The notes: generated by a model not told the origin, from the letters alone. A stretch of DNA of 44,040 bases from JASUTC01 sp035447925 (GCA_035447925.1 DAOTHY010000011.1:1-44040); one strand, 5' to 3'; counted from the stretch's first letter, positions 8,672 through 17,296 are shown. Translations and numbers: made by a program.

Positions 8672-9443
8672 AGAGGCTTGGGATCTTTATCAAAAAAATC
8701 CGGAACACACTTTATTTTCATCAGGCGGATTGTCAACGGCCTTGAGGGAAGATGAAAGAACACAAGTGATTCTGGATATTAACGCTGTCCTGCCTAAAAT
8801 GGTTGAAGAGACACCGGATGCTCTGTTTATCGGCGGTGGCATGACCATTAACCAGATAATCAATGCTTTAAAAACACATGATTTGACTCGGGTGTTTTCA
8901 ATAGTGGGAACGAATCAGATCAGAAACATGGCGACCCTGTCGGGTTCCATTGCCCAGAAATACGGTTGGTCAGACATCCTAACCGCTTTGGTTGCTTACA
9001 AAGCTCAGGTACAGCTGTATAACGGCGAGCAGGCGTTTTATACCTCCATCGGTGAGTACCTTCAATCAAAAGAACCAGCTGTTGTGTTGGGTGTGAGGAT
9101 AGAAAAAAAATTCAATTTTAGTCATTTTCAACATCTTTCAAGAACTGATTACGATGTTTCTCAGTTAAACTATTGTCTGTGTGTTCACTTGGAGGAAGAC
9201 TTGATCTGTGAAAGCGGAATGGCTTATGGAGCAGCTCCCGGATATGCAAAAAGGTTGCAAGAGGTTGAAGGTATTTTAAACGGCCTTAAGGTCAGTGAAA
9301 TACAAGCTCATTTGTCCTCAATCCTGGAAATGACTGAAAATGCGACATTGTCAGATGGCTTTGGGTTATCCGGAGAATATAGAAAAGAGTTATTGGGCGT
9401 GTTTTTAAAGAGAGGGCTCAATGCTCTGGAAAAGAAAGGTTAA
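8628..9443 (+). CDS. FAD-binding subunit of a molybdenum hydroxylase (XdhB/CoxM-like)
   Basis: Resembles the FAD domain of xanthine dehydrogenase and CO dehydrogenase medium chain, which passes electrons from a molybdopterin subunit to NAD+. Features are the N-terminal YLRPKSLKEAWDLYQKNP segment, a SSGGLSTALRE loop, GGGMTINQIIN, and the GTNQIRNMATLSGSIAQ motif that contacts FAD in this family. The C-terminal domain is present; 271 aa is a normal length. ATG 8628 has a strong AAGGAGGG site and lies inside the end of the sugar dehydratase gene (44 bp overlap). It is an orphan: no molybdopterin-binding or 2Fe-2S subunit is in the window, although a MocA-like gene lies at 16106. It ends tail to tail with the next gene, sharing TTAA. 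Confidence 0.88.
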   Translation: MLLNLKEYLRPKSLKEAWDLYQKNPEHTLFSSGGLSTALREDERTQVILDINAVLPKMVEETPDALFIGGGMTINQIINALKTHDLTRVFSIVGTNQIRNMATLSGSIAQKYGWSDILTALVAYKAQVQLYNGEQAFYTSIGEYLQSKEPAVVLGVRIEKKFNFSHFQHLSRTDYDVSQLNYCLCVHLEEDLICESGMAYGAAPGYAKRLQEVEGILNGLKVSEIQAHLSSILEMTENATLSDGFGLSGEYRKELLGVFLKRGLNALEKKG

Positions 9444-9952
9444 TACAGATCCACTAAATGCTTCTTCAACAAGCGCTGAATCAGCGAAATTGATGAAATA
9501 CCGATAATGGCTACCGATGCAGCGGTGGGACAGAATCCATCTAAGGTCAGACCCAACGCTAAGGCTGAAGCGGGTGGATGTTCGGTGTTGGTGATGACCA
9601 TGAGAAACATGGTCAAACCAACCGAAAAGGCTCCTAATAGAGCCATTGTCGTATCCGAATTCACGCCAGGAAATAGTTCGTGGATCAGAAAAACAAGTCC
9701 GGCGCAAGCTGCGCCACTGATCACGCCGAACATGTAACCGCCGATCAAATACCGGGGACCGGCGGTTTTATCGTGAGGATTACCAAAGGCGATGGTTGAA
9801 CTGGCCCCAATGGAAGCCACAACGATGCCGTCCGCCAATAAATCCAAGAACAACAACACGACGGCTACAATTCCCACTGTTATGAGTGATTGCAGAATAT
9901 ATTCCTTTTTGTGCCCCCTGAACTTGCAATCTAAAATATTGAATAGTCTCAA
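9440..9952 (-). CDS. HPP-family integral membrane protein
   Basis: Four-helix membrane protein of the HPP family, whose name motif is present here as TEHPPASALALGLT. Hydrophobic segments include LITVGIVAVVLLFLDLLADG, LIGGYMFGVISGAACAGLVF, MALLGAFSVGLTMFLMVI and the ASVAIIG helix. Some family members elsewhere have been linked to nitrite transport, but the general role is unsettled, so no substrate is assigned. Start is TTG at 9952 with AGGAGA upstream. It follows the alpha-mannosidase by 18 bp on the same strand, so the two are probably co-transcribed. Its stop codon overlaps the stop of the convergent FAD-subunit gene. Confidence 0.88.
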   Translation of the reverse strand: MRLFNILDCKFRGHKKEYILQSLITVGIVAVVLLFLDLLADGIVVASIGASSTIAFGNPHDKTAGPRYLIGGYMFGVISGAACAGLVFLIHELFPGVNSDTTMALLGAFSVGLTMFLMVITNTEHPPASALALGLTLDGFCPTAASVAIIGISSISLIQRLLKKHLVDLY

Positions 9953-9970
9953 AAAAATCTCCTGCCTTTT

Positions 9971-12900
9971 TCAACTGATGATGAGAGTGTAAATCTTAAA
10001 CGGTTCATATTTCAGCTCAAAAGAGTTGTTGGAGAGAATCGGCAGTTTTTCTAAGATTTCCTCCAATAAATTTGCCCGATAAACTTCTTGAATATCGATG
10101 CCGTTTATTTGGATTTGTGTTGTTCCCCTGGATCCCGCCACTTCACTAATTCTCAATACCAGTCGACCTTTCTCATCCCGCTTCAGACACATCAGATGCA
10201 GATGATCAACCGCAAAAGATAATCCGAAATGCTCCAGTTTATCTATTTTCCCGTTATAAGCCAACAGTTTTCGATTCAGTTTTCTGGCACTCTGGATGGT
10301 AGGGAGTAAATCGGATCCAAGATGAGAACGAATGGCATAGCTAAAGCGGTGCTTTCCTTCATCCGCAAAAACCATGGGATTGATGGGTGATCTTAAAAGG
10401 GTTAAGGCTACTTCAGACTGATTGGAAGAATAACCGTATTTGCAATCATTGAGAATGGCCACCCCGAAATCTCTTTCGGATAAATCCACCCAGCGGTGAC
10501 CGGGTACCTCGAATCTCGCTTTTTCCATATCGGTGTTTTTATGTGTGTTTCTAAAGATATACCCCGCTCCCAGATCGAAAGCAGCCCTTCTGCAAAGAAC
10601 CGTTGTGTCAAATTCAGCCTTCAAAAGCATTCTTCTGTGATGCCAGTCAATCTCATTTTCAACGGTGATGGTTTGATCGTAGTAGTTGAAAAGATACCGT
10701 TGAATCATCTGAGTGTCATCAACCCTATATGTAACTTGTATAACTTTTCGAATTGCATTGGATTCAATAACATTAAGATTGCATGGGGATAAAGGACACT
10801 CATAGGATTCATAATGACAGGCGATGTCCCAGGCATCCCAAAACATGGGAACATCTTCGTACATTTTGAGATGATTGCCAGAATCTTTGAAAAGAAATCT
10901 TTGGGATACTTTATCGTATACTTGTATAGCGCCGGTATTTGTGATGTGTGCTTGGTAAAATGGTGTTTCTGTTGTTAATGAATGATCCGTTACTTCTTGT
11001 ACTGCCTGAACAATCTTTTCTTTATGGAAGACGAATGTAGAAAAAGGTCTGATGGGTTGAGTGTAATGATATAGAAAATGACCGTTATGGGTTTGATAAG
11101 GGACTAATGTTTCGCCGTTTGGCCCTTTTAACAACCAGGCGTCTGGAAGTTTCAATTGGAATGTGGTGTGTCTTTCATACTCGCATGGATTGAAAATACT
11201 CAGATATTCCCCTTGATCAGTGGCGTTTTCATCAAGTAAATTGCTCAGGTGATTTCCGGCTTGTAGACAAACATCACCTAATTCCTGTTCGGCTCTTTCA
11301 TAGACCTGAGAAATAGACGAGCCCGGCAGGATGTCGTGAAATTCATTTTTAAGAAGGGTTTGCCAAAGTACATTTACCTCATTTTTATCGGCCGTCACAG
11401 AGACTAAACTCTCCGGAGGGCATTCTGAACTCTCTTTCAGGATGGATTGCATCATTTCCAACTGGATCAAAGAGTCTTCTGCTTTTTTATGCAACTTTTT
11501 TGTTCGTGCCTGAGTGGTGTAGCAGCCTCTGTGAAATTCAAGGTATAGTTCATCATCCCAAGTTTCCATTTGATCAACGGCCTCTCGGGTTTTTTCAAAG
11601 TGATCATGAGCGGTCATGATTTCAACCTTCGGCAATCCAGGCATTGTTTGAAGGTGTTGATAATTTTCCATCATCTCATCGGAAGGCCCGCCGCCACCGT
11701 CACCATAGCCAAAGGTGATAAAACCAAGGGGGATTTTGGCTTTTTCCCGATACTGATTCCAGTTTTCAAACAGCGTTTGAGGATTTAGACGGGCATTATA
11801 TCCTTCGTGATTTTTAAAGCTGCGATACAACACTTCAGAACCATCCAGTCCACGCCAAATCATCACATCATGTGGAAAGGGATTCTTCTCGTTCCAGGTT
11901 AGCTTGGTGGTGAAAAAATAATCCATTCCAGCATCTTTGAGGATCTGTGGTAGTGTCCAAGGGAATCCGAATACATCTGGTAACCACGCTACTTTGTTAT
12001 ACGAACCAAATAGTTCTTTAAAGAATTTTTGACCGTAATAGACTTGCCTGATCAGGGATTCAGGTGAAGGGATATTGCAATCGTGTTCCACCCACGCTCC
12101 GCCTACCGGCTCCCATTGCCCTTTTTTTTGGAGTTCTTTAATCTGACTCATGATTTCTGGGTAGTCCTCGGCAATATCTTTGTACATTTGAGCCGATGAT
12201 TGGGCAAAGATAAAATGGTCATATCGCCCGCACATCTGGATTGCATTTGAAAAAGTCCGTGGAATCTTCCTTTTTGTCTCAGAGATAGGCCACAGCCAGG
12301 CATAATCGATATGAGCATGGCCTACAGCTGAAAGGGTTCCCAAGGAAGGAAAATCCTTACATAAAGCCTTTAAGCTCTCAGTTAACTCTTTTTGAGCTAG
12401 TTCCAGCTTATCAGAAAAATCAGAACTGAACAGATGACCTTGAGAATAATCAAGGGTTTCGCTGATGTATTTTTTTTGGATATATTGACTCAATGAAGGG
12501 TTATCCATCAGTGAGTCTGTGTATATTTCGGAGTTTCTTGGGATTTGTGTTCTCGAGAGGACTTTTTCTAATAGGAGAAAGAGTCTTTCACTGAGAAGAG
12601 AGTCTTTTGTGTAAAAGGCTGTTTCTAAAGTTATTTTCAGCTGATGGACAAATTGGCTTATTCTTTCGTCAATGATAAGAAGATGAGAATGATCCATCTG
12701 CCTCTTCTGAGATTTCTCGCCGAAAAGCAAATGAGGGACGACTTGAACGGATAAGGTGTGGGTGTGGTTGTCCGTATAGGCATTTACATTGACCTGTTGA
12801 TGGTAAGGATTGAGTTCTCCAAAAGGTTTGCCATCGACAAATAACATACTTTCTCCACCAAACCAGGCGTTGAAAAAAATCGATTCGTGTTCTCTCCTTT

Positions 12901-13123
12901 GGGGGATTTGCACTTGCGTTTCAAACCACACGGGTTTCTCACCGGTATTATCCCAAAGATGTCCTCTCAGGCAAGGCTTCCAGCCAGATGTCGGTGGAAA
13001 AAGAGTATCAGCCTGTGTAAAATGCCATTGGTCAACCCGTATTCTTTTTTTTATCTTTAAGGCGTCTATTTCATCGATTCTCTGTTCAAATCTGGATTTT
13101 ATTGCTTCATGCTTTTCGAACAT
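9971..13123 (-). CDS. Alpha-mannosidase, glycoside hydrolase family 38
   Basis: Retaining alpha-mannosidase that removes mannose from oligosaccharides; with no signal peptide it should be cytoplasmic. The GH38 core is clear: the metal-binding HAHIDYAWLWP near residue 265 and WLPDVFGFPWTLPQIL near residue 380, whose Asp is the nucleophile. YFFTTKLTWNEKNPFP and GYGDGGGGPSDEM follow, and the C-terminal half is the all-beta region of bacterial GH38 enzymes. ATG 13123 is chosen because GGAGG lies at proper spacing; an open frame continues 16 codons upstream, overlapping the methyltransferase. The 1050-aa length is normal. The gene begins 2 bp after the methyltransferase stop and precedes the HPP gene, forming a three-gene operon. 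No sugar transporter is adjacent. Confidence 0.95.
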   Translation of the reverse strand: MFEKHEAIKSRFEQRIDEIDALKIKKRIRVDQWHFTQADTLFPPTSGWKPCLRGHLWDNTGEKPVWFETQVQIPQRREHESIFFNAWFGGESMLFVDGKPFGELNPYHQQVNVNAYTDNHTHTLSVQVVPHLLFGEKSQKRQMDHSHLLIIDERISQFVHQLKITLETAFYTKDSLLSERLFLLLEKVLSRTQIPRNSEIYTDSLMDNPSLSQYIQKKYISETLDYSQGHLFSSDFSDKLELAQKELTESLKALCKDFPSLGTLSAVGHAHIDYAWLWPISETKRKIPRTFSNAIQMCGRYDHFIFAQSSAQMYKDIAEDYPEIMSQIKELQKKGQWEPVGGAWVEHDCNIPSPESLIRQVYYGQKFFKELFGSYNKVAWLPDVFGFPWTLPQILKDAGMDYFFTTKLTWNEKNPFPHDVMIWRGLDGSEVLYRSFKNHEGYNARLNPQTLFENWNQYREKAKIPLGFITFGYGDGGGGPSDEMMENYQHLQTMPGLPKVEIMTAHDHFEKTREAVDQMETWDDELYLEFHRGCYTTQARTKKLHKKAEDSLIQLEMMQSILKESSECPPESLVSVTADKNEVNVLWQTLLKNEFHDILPGSSISQVYERAEQELGDVCLQAGNHLSNLLDENATDQGEYLSIFNPCEYERHTTFQLKLPDAWLLKGPNGETLVPYQTHNGHFLYHYTQPIRPFSTFVFHKEKIVQAVQEVTDHSLTTETPFYQAHITNTGAIQVYDKVSQRFLFKDSGNHLKMYEDVPMFWDAWDIACHYESYECPLSPCNLNVIESNAIRKVIQVTYRVDDTQMIQRYLFNYYDQTITVENEIDWHHRRMLLKAEFDTTVLCRRAAFDLGAGYIFRNTHKNTDMEKARFEVPGHRWVDLSERDFGVAILNDCKYGYSSNQSEVALTLLRSPINPMVFADEGKHRFSYAIRSHLGSDLLPTIQSARKLNRKLLAYNGKIDKLEHFGLSFAVDHLHLMCLKRDEKGRLVLRISEVAGSRGTTQIQINGIDIQEVYRANLLEEILEKLPILSNNSFELKYEPFKIYTLIIS

Positions 13124-13125
13124 CT

Positions 13126-13809
13126 TTAAACCTCCGGGGGTAGGTTGTTTTTTTTGCAACTGAAAACGCAAGCGTTTTCGAGTTCGACCTCGATATCCAC
13201 AGACTGAAATCCGGCCTTATGAAATAATTCAATTTGTGTTTTCTTGGTGAATGGAATATCCACATGGTAATTGTGCATATCTTCAATGTTGTAAGTTTCT
13301 TTTATTGTTTTATATTGCTGAAACCTTTGAGCAGCTTCAATCGGGTCGACTACATAATCCCCTTCGATATAAATTCCGCCATTTTTAAGGGATTTATAGA
13401 TGTTATCATATACATGGCTTTTCTCGTTATAGGTCAGATGATGCAGTGTCATCACTGAAAGGACAATGTCGTAAGTGAGATTAGGAAAAGGTGTTTCAAG
13501 ATAAGAGCCAACGATTAACGATAGTTGTGTTTTTTTGGAGATATATTTCTCTTCCAGTTTACGCAGCATGTCCTTTGAAAGATCGATGCCTGTTATTAAG
13601 GCGTTTGGTGCTTTTTGAAAGATCGCAGCCAGTTCCAGCCCGGTTCCACAACCCAAATCCAGAATGTTGAGGGAGTCATGACTGCTGGGAATGGGGTTGG
13701 CGATGGCAGTATAGATTTTTTCAAATCCGGCCACGTTCATCCTCATATGTTCATCGTAGCCATCCACGCGGATATTAAAAAACTGATTCATCTGTTCAGG
13801 TTTGAACAT
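13126..13809 (-). CDS. Class I SAM-dependent methyltransferase
   Basis: Small-molecule or unknown-target methyltransferase. Motif I is ILDLGCGTGLEL, followed by the acidic GIDLSKDML loop that binds the SAM ribose; motif post-I and IV are near YDIVLSVMTLHHL. The 227-aa size and the C-terminal LFHKAGFQSVDIE strand match the ubiquinone-methyltransferase-like group, but the substrate is unknown. I chose ATG 13809 because GAGGAG lies about 8 nt upstream; a TTG at 13824 is part of that Shine-Dalgarno. It is the first gene of the methyltransferase, alpha-mannosidase, HPP operon. A good extended -10 (13837-13845) lies just upstream. Confidence 0.88.
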   Translation of the reverse strand: MFKPEQMNQFFNIRVDGYDEHMRMNVAGFEKIYTAIANPIPSSHDSLNILDLGCGTGLELAAIFQKAPNALITGIDLSKDMLRKLEEKYISKKTQLSLIVGSYLETPFPNLTYDIVLSVMTLHHLTYNEKSHVYDNIYKSLKNGGIYIEGDYVVDPIEAAQRFQQYKTIKETYNIEDMHNYHVDIPFTKKTQIELFHKAGFQSVDIEVELENACVFSCKKNNLPPEV

Positions 13810-13836
13810 AAACTCACTCCTCAAGTAATTTTTATT

Positions 13837-13845
13837 ATTATATCA
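13837..13845 (-). promoter_or_regulatory. Extended -10 promoter element for the methyltransferase operon
   Basis: On the minus strand the bases read TGATATAAT, an extended -10 (TGn plus a perfect TATAAT), about 28 nt upstream of the methyltransferase ATG. No good -35 is seen at 17 nt, which is usual for extended -10 promoters. The same nine bases occur at other operon heads in the window. Confidence 0.6.
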
Positions 13846-13957
13846 TCACTTGATGGGTGTAGGAATGCCGATTGAGATAATATTCCGGAAAGTAGAACAG
13901 AGTTTTTTTGAAAGGGGAGGAGAAGAAATTTGTTTTTGCAGATTAGAAAATGGCATG

Positions 13958-13985
13958 AAAAAAAGGCGGGATAGACCCGCCTTTT
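13958..13985 (-). terminator. Rho-independent terminator after groEL
   Basis: A perfect 10-bp inverted repeat (13961-13970 with 13976-13985, five-base loop) has a GC-rich GGCGGG core. Read on the minus strand it ends in a run of seven T. It starts 12 nt after the groEL stop, as expected for the end of the groESL operon. Confidence 0.92.
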
Positions 13986-13997
13986 AAAACTTATAGA

Positions 13998-15653
13998 TTA
14001 CATCATTCCAGGCATTCCGCCCATTCCGCCACCGGGCATACCGCCAGGCATTCCACCATTGTCGTTTTCCTGTGGTTTGTCTGCGATCAGTACCTCTGTT
14101 GTGAGGAGCATGGCAGAAATGGATGCTGCGTTCTGTAATGCGCTTCTTGTAACTTTTGTGGGATCGATGATGCCGGCATCAACCAGGTTTCTGTATTGGT
14201 TTTTCATGGCGTCGTATCCAAATTCTATATCATCGTTGCTGTTGATCTTTTCGATGATGATTGATCCGTCAACACCAGCGTTAAGAGCAATCTGTCTGAT
14301 TGGTGCTTCTAATGCTCTGGCAACGATTAAAGCACCGATTTTTTCTTCAGGAACTGAGAGGGTTTCCGCTACTGCTTCAACCGCTTTCTTTGCTCTAAGA
14401 AGTGTTACACCGCCACCGGGGACGATACCCTCTTCAACAGCAGCTCTGGTTGCGCTGAGAGCGTCTTCAATACGATGCTTTTTCTCTTTTAATTCCGTTT
14501 CTGTTGCGGCTCCAACTTTGATTACGGCAACGCCTCCGGAGAGTTTTGCCATTCTTTCTTGAAGAGTTTCTTTCTCATAATCAGAGGTGGTATTTTCGAT
14601 CTGTTTCTTGATCTGGTTGATTCTGTCTTTGATTTCTTCGGGATTGCCATGGCCGTCAATGATAATGGTGTCGTCTTTTTTAATTCTGATGACATTTGCT
14701 TGGCCCAAATCATCCAATGTTGCATTTTCAAGTGTCAGTCCAACTTCTTCGCTGATAACAGTTCCGCCTGTGAGGATGGCGAGATCCTGAAGCATGGCTT
14801 TTCTTCTGTCTCCGAATCCAGGTGCTTTGACCGCACAAGAATCCAAAGTTCCCTTTAATTTATTTAATACCAATGTTGTGAGGCCTTCACCTTCAACATC
14901 TTCAGCAATGATGAGTAATGGTCTGCCGGATTGGGCAACTTTTTCCAATAAAGGAACAATAGGCTTGATCGCTGTTACTTTTTTGTCGGTGATGAGGATT
15001 AAGGGTTCTTTTAAAACAACTTCCATTTTTTCTGTATCCGTTACAAAATAAGGTGAGATGTAGCCTCTGTCAAACTGCATGCCTTCTGCAAAGTCTACAA
15101 AAGTATCCATTGTTTTTGAATCTTCAACAGTGATAACGCCATCTTCTCCGACTTTATCCATTGCCTCTGCAATATAGGAACCGACTTCGTCATCATTGTT
15201 AGCGCTGATACTGGCTACATGAGCGATATCGTCTTTGCTTTCAATTTTTTTACTGGCGCTTTTGATACTTGATACTGCAGCGTCAACACCAGCCTTTATA
15301 CCTCTTTTCATAACCATCGGGTTGGTACCGGCAGCGATGTTTTTCATGCCTTCTTTAGCAATAGCACTGGCGAGAACCGTTGCGGTTGTTGTTCCATCAC
15401 CGGCTACATCGTTGGTCTTTGAAGCAACTTCTTTGAGTAATTGGGCACCCAAGTTTTCGAATTTATCTTCCAATTCAATTTCTTTTGCGATTGAAACGCC
15501 ATCGTTTGTTACTGTGGGACTCCCCCAACTCTTTTCAAGAACAACATTTCTGCCTCTGGGTCCAAGTGTAACCCTTACGGCATCTGCCAATTGATTCATA
15601 CCTGATTGCAATTTTCTTCTTGCTTCTTCATCAAATTTAATGATCTTTGCCAT
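13998..15653 (-). CDS. groEL: Chaperonin GroEL (Hsp60)
   Basis: ATP-driven folding chamber subunit. Diagnostic segments are RVTLGPRGRNVVLEK and the ATP site VTNDGVSIAKEI plus GDGTTTATVLA near the N-terminus, GGTVISEEVGL in the apical domain, AAVEEGIVPGGGVTLLRA, and the Gly-Met tail GGMPGGMPGGGMGGMPGMM. At 551 aa it is full length. GGAGGGA lies just before the ATG. It follows groES by 34 bp and is closed by the terminator at 13958-13985. Expression is expected to be HrcA-controlled through the CIRCE element upstream of groES. Confidence 0.99.
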   Translation of the reverse strand: MAKIIKFDEEARRKLQSGMNQLADAVRVTLGPRGRNVVLEKSWGSPTVTNDGVSIAKEIELEDKFENLGAQLLKEVASKTNDVAGDGTTTATVLASAIAKEGMKNIAAGTNPMVMKRGIKAGVDAAVSSIKSASKKIESKDDIAHVASISANNDDEVGSYIAEAMDKVGEDGVITVEDSKTMDTFVDFAEGMQFDRGYISPYFVTDTEKMEVVLKEPLILITDKKVTAIKPIVPLLEKVAQSGRPLLIIAEDVEGEGLTTLVLNKLKGTLDSCAVKAPGFGDRRKAMLQDLAILTGGTVISEEVGLTLENATLDDLGQANVIRIKKDDTIIIDGHGNPEEIKDRINQIKKQIENTTSDYEKETLQERMAKLSGGVAVIKVGAATETELKEKKHRIEDALSATRAAVEEGIVPGGGVTLLRAKKAVEAVAETLSVPEEKIGALIVARALEAPIRQIALNAGVDGSIIIEKINSNDDIEFGYDAMKNQYRNLVDAGIIDPTKVTRSALQNAASISAMLLTTEVLIADKPQENDNGGMPGGMPGGGMGGMPGMM

Positions 15654-15687
15654 ACAATATTCCCTCCTTTAATGAGTTTATCGACTC

Positions 15688-15954
15688 TTAACCTTCAATA
15701 AGGCCCAGAATGTCGCCTGAATCAATTAAGATGTAATCTTCACCGTCAATCTTGATTTCAGTACCGGCGTATTTGGAGAAGATGATTCTGTCACCAACGT
15801 TTAAATCCACATCTTCAAGTTTGCCAATGGCGATTACCTCAGCCTTTTGAGGCTTCTCTTTGCTTGTATCGGGAAGAACGAGTCCCCCTTCTGTTCTCTT
15901 CTCTTCAGTAATAGGTTTAATTAAAGCTCTGTCACCTAACGGTTTAATTCTCAT
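15688..15954 (-). CDS. groES: Co-chaperonin GroES (Hsp10)
   Basis: Lid of the GroEL chamber. The 88-aa product has the family start IKPLGDRALIKP, the mobile loop around EEKRTEGGLVLPDTSKEKPQ, GDRIIFSKYAGTEIKIDGEDY and the C-terminal ILIDSGDILGLIE. The start has an ideal AAGGAGGT with six-base spacing. Transcription comes from a promoter at 16005-16033 with CIRCE between it and the Shine-Dalgarno. Confidence 0.99.
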   Translation of the reverse strand: MRIKPLGDRALIKPITEEKRTEGGLVLPDTSKEKPQKAEVIAIGKLEDVDLNVGDRIIFSKYAGTEIKIDGEDYILIDSGDILGLIEG

Positions 15955-15973
15955 CGTGACACCTCCTTAAATT

Positions 15974-16000
15974 TTAGCACTCTCGTGCCTTAAGTGCTAA
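15974..16000 (-). promoter_or_regulatory. CIRCE operator (HrcA binding site)
   Basis: Inverted repeat TTAGCACTC, nine-base spacer, AAGTGCTAA. It matches the CIRCE consensus TTAGCACTC-N9-GAGTGCTAA at 17 of 18 positions. It lies 6 nt before the groES Shine-Dalgarno and overlaps the expected start of transcription, so bound HrcA would block initiation. No hrcA gene is in the window. Confidence 0.95.
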
Positions 16001-16004
16001 ATGT

Positions 16005-16033
16005 ATGATACTAAAAATCCTTCATATTATCAA
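16005..16033 (-). promoter_or_regulatory. Sigma-A-type promoter of groES-groEL
   Basis: Minus strand: -35 TTGATA at 16028-16033, 17-base spacer, -10 TATCAT at 16005-16010. The predicted transcript starts close to 15998, inside the CIRCE operator. Confidence 0.8.
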
Positions 16034-16105
16034 ATCTTATAATAAGAGATATTAGGACTATAATTATGAAAATACTTAATTATTATTCTTATTCTCCTTA
16101 TTACT

Positions 16106-16684
16106 TCAATTATCTCTATCAATATCGAATATACTGCCAATATCGTTTGTCTGATGTAGAATGAGTTGATCTTTATGCTTTTCTATCACTGGTTTTGCGC
16201 CACAATCCCCTTCCAGTTGAGATAATTCCTGAAATAAGCTTTTGGGTAAAGCCACCGGAAAACCGGGTTGTGAAAGATATACCGGACGAATAATCTTATC
16301 GGGATTTTGTGTCATCAAATCCAACACAGTTCGAACAGTATTACTTTGAATGTCTGGCATATCGGCTAGAAAAAGGAGTATAAACTCAGATTGGCTTTTT
16401 TTTGCCTGAGCAACAGCTATTCTTAAAGAGCTGGACATTCCCGAACGAAAACCTGCATTTTCAATGACAAGCCATTGTTTGGAAACTGTTGAAAGGAAAA
16501 AGTTCATCAACGTTGGTTTTGTCACGATGAGTTTTCGAAATTGAATTGAGTCATGGCTATTCAAAGAGTTTATTAAATCTAATACATGTTCAACAAGGTT
16601 TTTTTTCTTGTAAAGATGAATGAGTTTTTCACCTCTAAATCTCTTTGATTCACCTGCTGCAAGCAAACAAATTGAAATTATCAT
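16106..16684 (-). CDS. MocA/MobA-like molybdenum-cofactor nucleotidyltransferase
   Basis: Resembles the CTP:molybdopterin cytidylyltransferase (MocA) group, which matures the cofactor of xanthine-dehydrogenase-type enzymes. The nucleotide-binding start is CLLAAGESKRFRGEKL. FLLFLADMPDI is the metal-binding acidic motif, RPVYLSQPGFPVALP matches the family's P-x-G-x-P-V segment, and the tail NDIGSIFDIDRD matches the D-x-D-T end motif. ATG 16684 with GGTGAT upstream is preferred over an ATG five codons earlier, giving 192 aa. A related sugar- or glycerol-type nucleotidyltransferase is possible. No Moco biosynthesis genes are adjacent; the only likely client in view is the FAD subunit at 8628. Confidence 0.75.
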   Translation of the reverse strand: MIISICLLAAGESKRFRGEKLIHLYKKKNLVEHVLDLINSLNSHDSIQFRKLIVTKPTLMNFFLSTVSKQWLVIENAGFRSGMSSSLRIAVAQAKKSQSEFILLFLADMPDIQSNTVRTVLDLMTQNPDKIIRPVYLSQPGFPVALPKSLFQELSQLEGDCGAKPVIEKHKDQLILHQTNDIGSIFDIDRDN

Positions 16685-16705
16685 TTTATCACCATTCATT
16701 ATTGT

Positions 16706-16733
16706 GTAATAAAATTATTTTTCTTTCCGTCAA
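16706..16733 (-). promoter_or_regulatory. Probable promoter of the MocA-like gene
   Basis: Minus strand TTGACG (16728-16733), 16-base spacer, TATTAC (16706-16711), about 22 nt upstream of the chosen start. It lies between the divergent MocA-like and OsmC genes. Confidence 0.45.
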
Positions 16734-16767
16734 TTGCTATGATAACACAATATAAAAACAGGAGTTG

Positions 16768-17208
16768 ATGGAAGTGCCTAATGCAAAATTTTCAGTGCAT
16801 GCGGAAAGTGAAAATCCCACAAAAGTAACGGTTACAGCGGGAAAATTTAAGATGATTATTGATGAACCACCCAATTTGGGCGGTACAGACGATGGTGCAA
16901 ATCCGGTAGAATACGTTTTGGCAGCCTTAGCGGGTTGTTTGAATGTTGTAGGTAAAATGGTAGCGAAGGAAATGGGCTTTGCAATTAACGCATTGTCCTT
17001 TGATTTGGAGGGCGAACTGGATCCGGCCGGATTCATGGGAAAATCAAAGAATGTCAGACCCGGTTATCAGCATATTCGTGTAACGATTGATGTGGATTCA
17101 AATGCTGACGATCAGACCCTTCAAAAATGGTTGGAGACGATCGAAACCCGTTGCCCGGTTAGCGACAATTTGACAAATACCACGCCTGTAAAAATTTCAT
17201 TAAAATAA
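16768..17208 (+). CDS. OsmC/Ohr-family thiol peroxidase-like protein
   Basis: Likely reduces organic or fatty-acid hydroperoxides using two cysteines. Both redox residues are present: the first in LAALAGCLNVVGKM and the second in IETRCPVSDNLTNTTPV, with the family's GGTDDGANPVEYVLAALAG segment before the first. The 146-aa length fits the YhfA/OsmC branch. An AGGAG at 16760-16764 could serve ATG 16768 (3 nt spacing) or GTG 16774 (9 nt); the N-terminus therefore differs by two residues at most. A weak TTATTT-17-TATGAT promoter (16715-16743) lies upstream. A clear terminator follows, so the gene is probably monocistronic. Confidence 0.9.
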   Translation: MEVPNAKFSVHAESENPTKVTVTAGKFKMIIDEPPNLGGTDDGANPVEYVLAALAGCLNVVGKMVAKEMGFAINALSFDLEGELDPAGFMGKSKNVRPGYQHIRVTIDVDSNADDQTLQKWLETIETRCPVSDNLTNTTPVKISLK

Positions 17209-17227
17209 AGTAAATGAATTTACAATC

Positions 17228-17257
17228 AAAAAGCCCTCACAGTAGTGAGGGCTTTTT
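17228..17257 (+). terminator. Rho-independent terminator after the OsmC-family gene
   Basis: A perfect 13-bp inverted repeat (17228-17240 and 17245-17257) with a four-base loop and AGCCCTCAC core ends in five T on the plus strand. The complementary A-run on the left side means it could also act on the minus strand. No gene ends there on that strand. Confidence 0.92.
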
Positions 17258-17258
17258 G

Positions 17259-17267
17259 TGTTATCAT
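17259..17267 (+). promoter_or_regulatory. Possible extended -10 element for the radical-SAM gene
   Basis: TGTTATCAT follows the terminator directly and lies about 30 nt before the ATG at 17297. No -35 is evident. Confidence 0.4.
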
Positions 17268-17296
17268 TGAGTGTTTTTTAGAAGAGGAGGACCTAA

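Noticed and set aside
14059..14562. Long open frame antisense to groEL
   Set aside because: It is the reverse frame of a highly conserved gene; such shadows are common and no start signal supports it.
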